Below are positions 63,176 to 64,000 of a stretch of DNA of 64,000 nucleotides, piece after piece. The position numbers and the translations under genes are program-made. The stretch is taken from contig CM074128.1 in assembly GCA_037178625.1 (NCBI GenBank), positions 3,224,001-3,288,000 of the forward strand. Direction: 5' to 3'. How positions within the stretch are numbered: the stretch's first letter is position 1; every line of letters starts with the position of its first letter. Under the pieces are notes generated by a model that saw only the letters and a list, made by a program, of their open reading frames with translations, did not search any database and was not told the origin of the DNA. Origin of the DNA: Skeletonema tropicum. Lineage: Eukaryota; Bacillariophyta; Thalassiosirophyceae; Thalassiosirales; Thalassiosiraceae.

Positions 63176-64000
63176 ATGGATAGTAAATACGCGACCGTCC
63201 AAACTGCTGAAGCTCAGGATCATGTGGCTTTCGTCGAGACAGCTGTAGAGGAGGACATCCCTGTAGCGTCACCAGTGCTCGAAGCGTCCGAAGCCAGTGT
63301 TCCGCAGAGCACCCAAAAAGACAGCGAAACATACTCCGATGATGAAATCTCCATCACATGGGAGAAAGGGGAAGTGCAACCTTCTGCATTCAGAGATAAA
63401 TGGTTCGCTATCGCCTTTTTGACGCAATTTATTACCGTATCAACCACGGCGATGGTAGTTGCACACACATCATGGGCTGATTTATTTTCTGATTCTGCCA
63501 CCAGCAATAATGATCAAACTGATGACGAAGCATCCCAAGAAGTTGTGCCAGGCATTGAATTTTGGGCATTGATCATCGGGATCTCTGTGCTTGTAGCCCC
63601 CGCGCTATCATTATGCTCCATGACCCTTATGCACAAGAACGCTGTCGGAATGATCACCGCATCTCTTTGGTTTTCCATCATTTCCTGTGGTCTCGTTGCA
63701 GTTTGTTCCATCTTCGTTGCTCCACTAGCTGGAATAATCTATGGCATTTTCACTGTTTGTCTTGTCTGTTATTTGAAGACGGTGAAGCATAGAATTCCAT
63801 ATGCGGCATCTAATCTTAAATGCAGCATCAGTGTGCTCAAGAACAACCTTGGACTTGGGTTGGTTGCCATTGGCGCTATGGTTGGTCTGGTAGGATATAT
63901 CTTGAGCTGGACGTTGGCGTTCATGTTCACAATGGACCTTGACGTAATGAAAGACGAGACTGCCGGTGACAACGACCTCTCTCCTCTGGGGGGATTTGTG
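63176..64000 (+). CDS. Choline-transporter-like (CTL/PNS1, SLC44) membrane protein, partial
   Basis: Open from the ATG at 63176 to the end of the window (275 codons) with no stop. After about 75 acidic and polar residues comes FRDKWFAIAFLTQFITVSTTAMVVA, the first membrane segment with the family's F.D..F...F pattern. Further segments are FWALIIGISVLVAPALSLC, GMITASLWFSIISCGLVAVCSIF and LAGIIYGIFTVCLVCYL. The family motif RIPYAASNLKCSISVLKNNLGL follows, matching RIPFA..NL..A...V..N.GL of CTL proteins. These are multi-pass transporters often linked to choline or related solutes. The ATG lies 36 bases after the right LTR, so upstream exons or the native promoter may have been displaced. Confidence 0.8.
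   Translation, partial: MDSKYATVQTAEAQDHVAFVETAVEEDIPVASPVLEASEASVPQSTQKDSETYSDDEISITWEKGEVQPSAFRDKWFAIAFLTQFITVSTTAMVVAHTSWADLFSDSATSNNDQTDDEASQEVVPGIEFWALIIGISVLVAPALSLCSMTLMHKNAVGMITASLWFSIISCGLVAVCSIFVAPLAGIIYGIFTVCLVCYLKTVKHRIPYAASNLKCSISVLKNNLGLGLVAIGAMVGLVGYILSWTLAFMFTMDLDVMKDETAGDNDLSPLGGFV

Noticed and set aside
63220..63972. Minus-strand open frames at the right end
   Set aside because: They are antisense to a continuous plus-strand transporter frame that has clear family motifs.

Overview
This window looks like nuclear DNA of a diatom, most likely a centric species of the Thalassiosirales; the species is an inference. Genes are separated by a few hundred bases and lie on both strands, and introns are short (about 44-105 bp, GT..AG). 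At least seven predicted proteins start with a signal peptide ending at the diatom plastid-import signature (ASAF, QAF, AAF, HGF, DSF or NGF followed by a transit-like stretch). A Ty1/copia element, a LINE fragment and several TA-flanked inverted-repeat elements fit a diatom genome.

0-18.4 kb is a gene-rich block: the last exon of a small basic plastid protein, chorismate synthase, a 5'-3' exoribonuclease (XRN), a plastid cold-shock-domain protein, a protein with five helicase-associated repeats, diaminopimelate decarboxylase, a plastid membrane protein, an alpha/beta hydrolase, ALG13, an ArsJ-like efflux transporter and a SpoU-type RNA methyltransferase. 18.5-28.0 kb is a large inverted duplication. 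Two copies of a seven-membrane-segment protein gene point away from a 5.1-kb centre that holds an inverted-repeat element, dethiobiotin synthetase, a putative methyltransferase and a Nup50-like nucleoporin. The right copy has a nonsense codon and carries a 5'-truncated LINE flanked by a target duplication of about 136 bp. 28-35.5 kb holds a 351-bp hairpin element, a DGAT2-like acyltransferase, a plastid membrane/zinc-finger protein, an NTF2-like plastid protein and VPS52.

35.7-42.7 kb is a satellite of roughly 185-bp monomers that contains an almost perfect 2.71-kb tandem duplication. An inverted-repeat element and two degenerate monomers lie on its right side. 44-54 kb returns to genes: SERRATE/ARS2 and a PINX1-like G-patch protein sharing a promoter, a plastid protein, a glycosyltransferase and two proteins without a recognised function. 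54.4-63.1 kb is a copia retrotransposon with matching 207-bp LTRs and a perfect 5-bp target duplication. Its pol gene has an unusual membrane-spanning region before the protease and is split by a 1052-bp TA-flanked element rich in AATCCTAGGATT palindromes. The copia sits 36 bp upstream of the start codon of a choline-transporter-like gene that runs off the window.

Metabolically, chorismate synthase (aromatic amino acids) and diaminopimelate decarboxylase (lysine) carry plastid signals, while the dethiobiotin synthetase has a mitochondrial-type leader. Six loci (chorismate synthase, XRN, hydrolase, ArsJ, Nup50 and the copia pol) contain isolated one-base frameshifts, nearly all insertions. Conserved sequence continues on both sides of each, so they look more like residual assembly errors than decay. 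The stop codon in the right copy of the duplicated gene is a substitution and is a better case of real gene loss.
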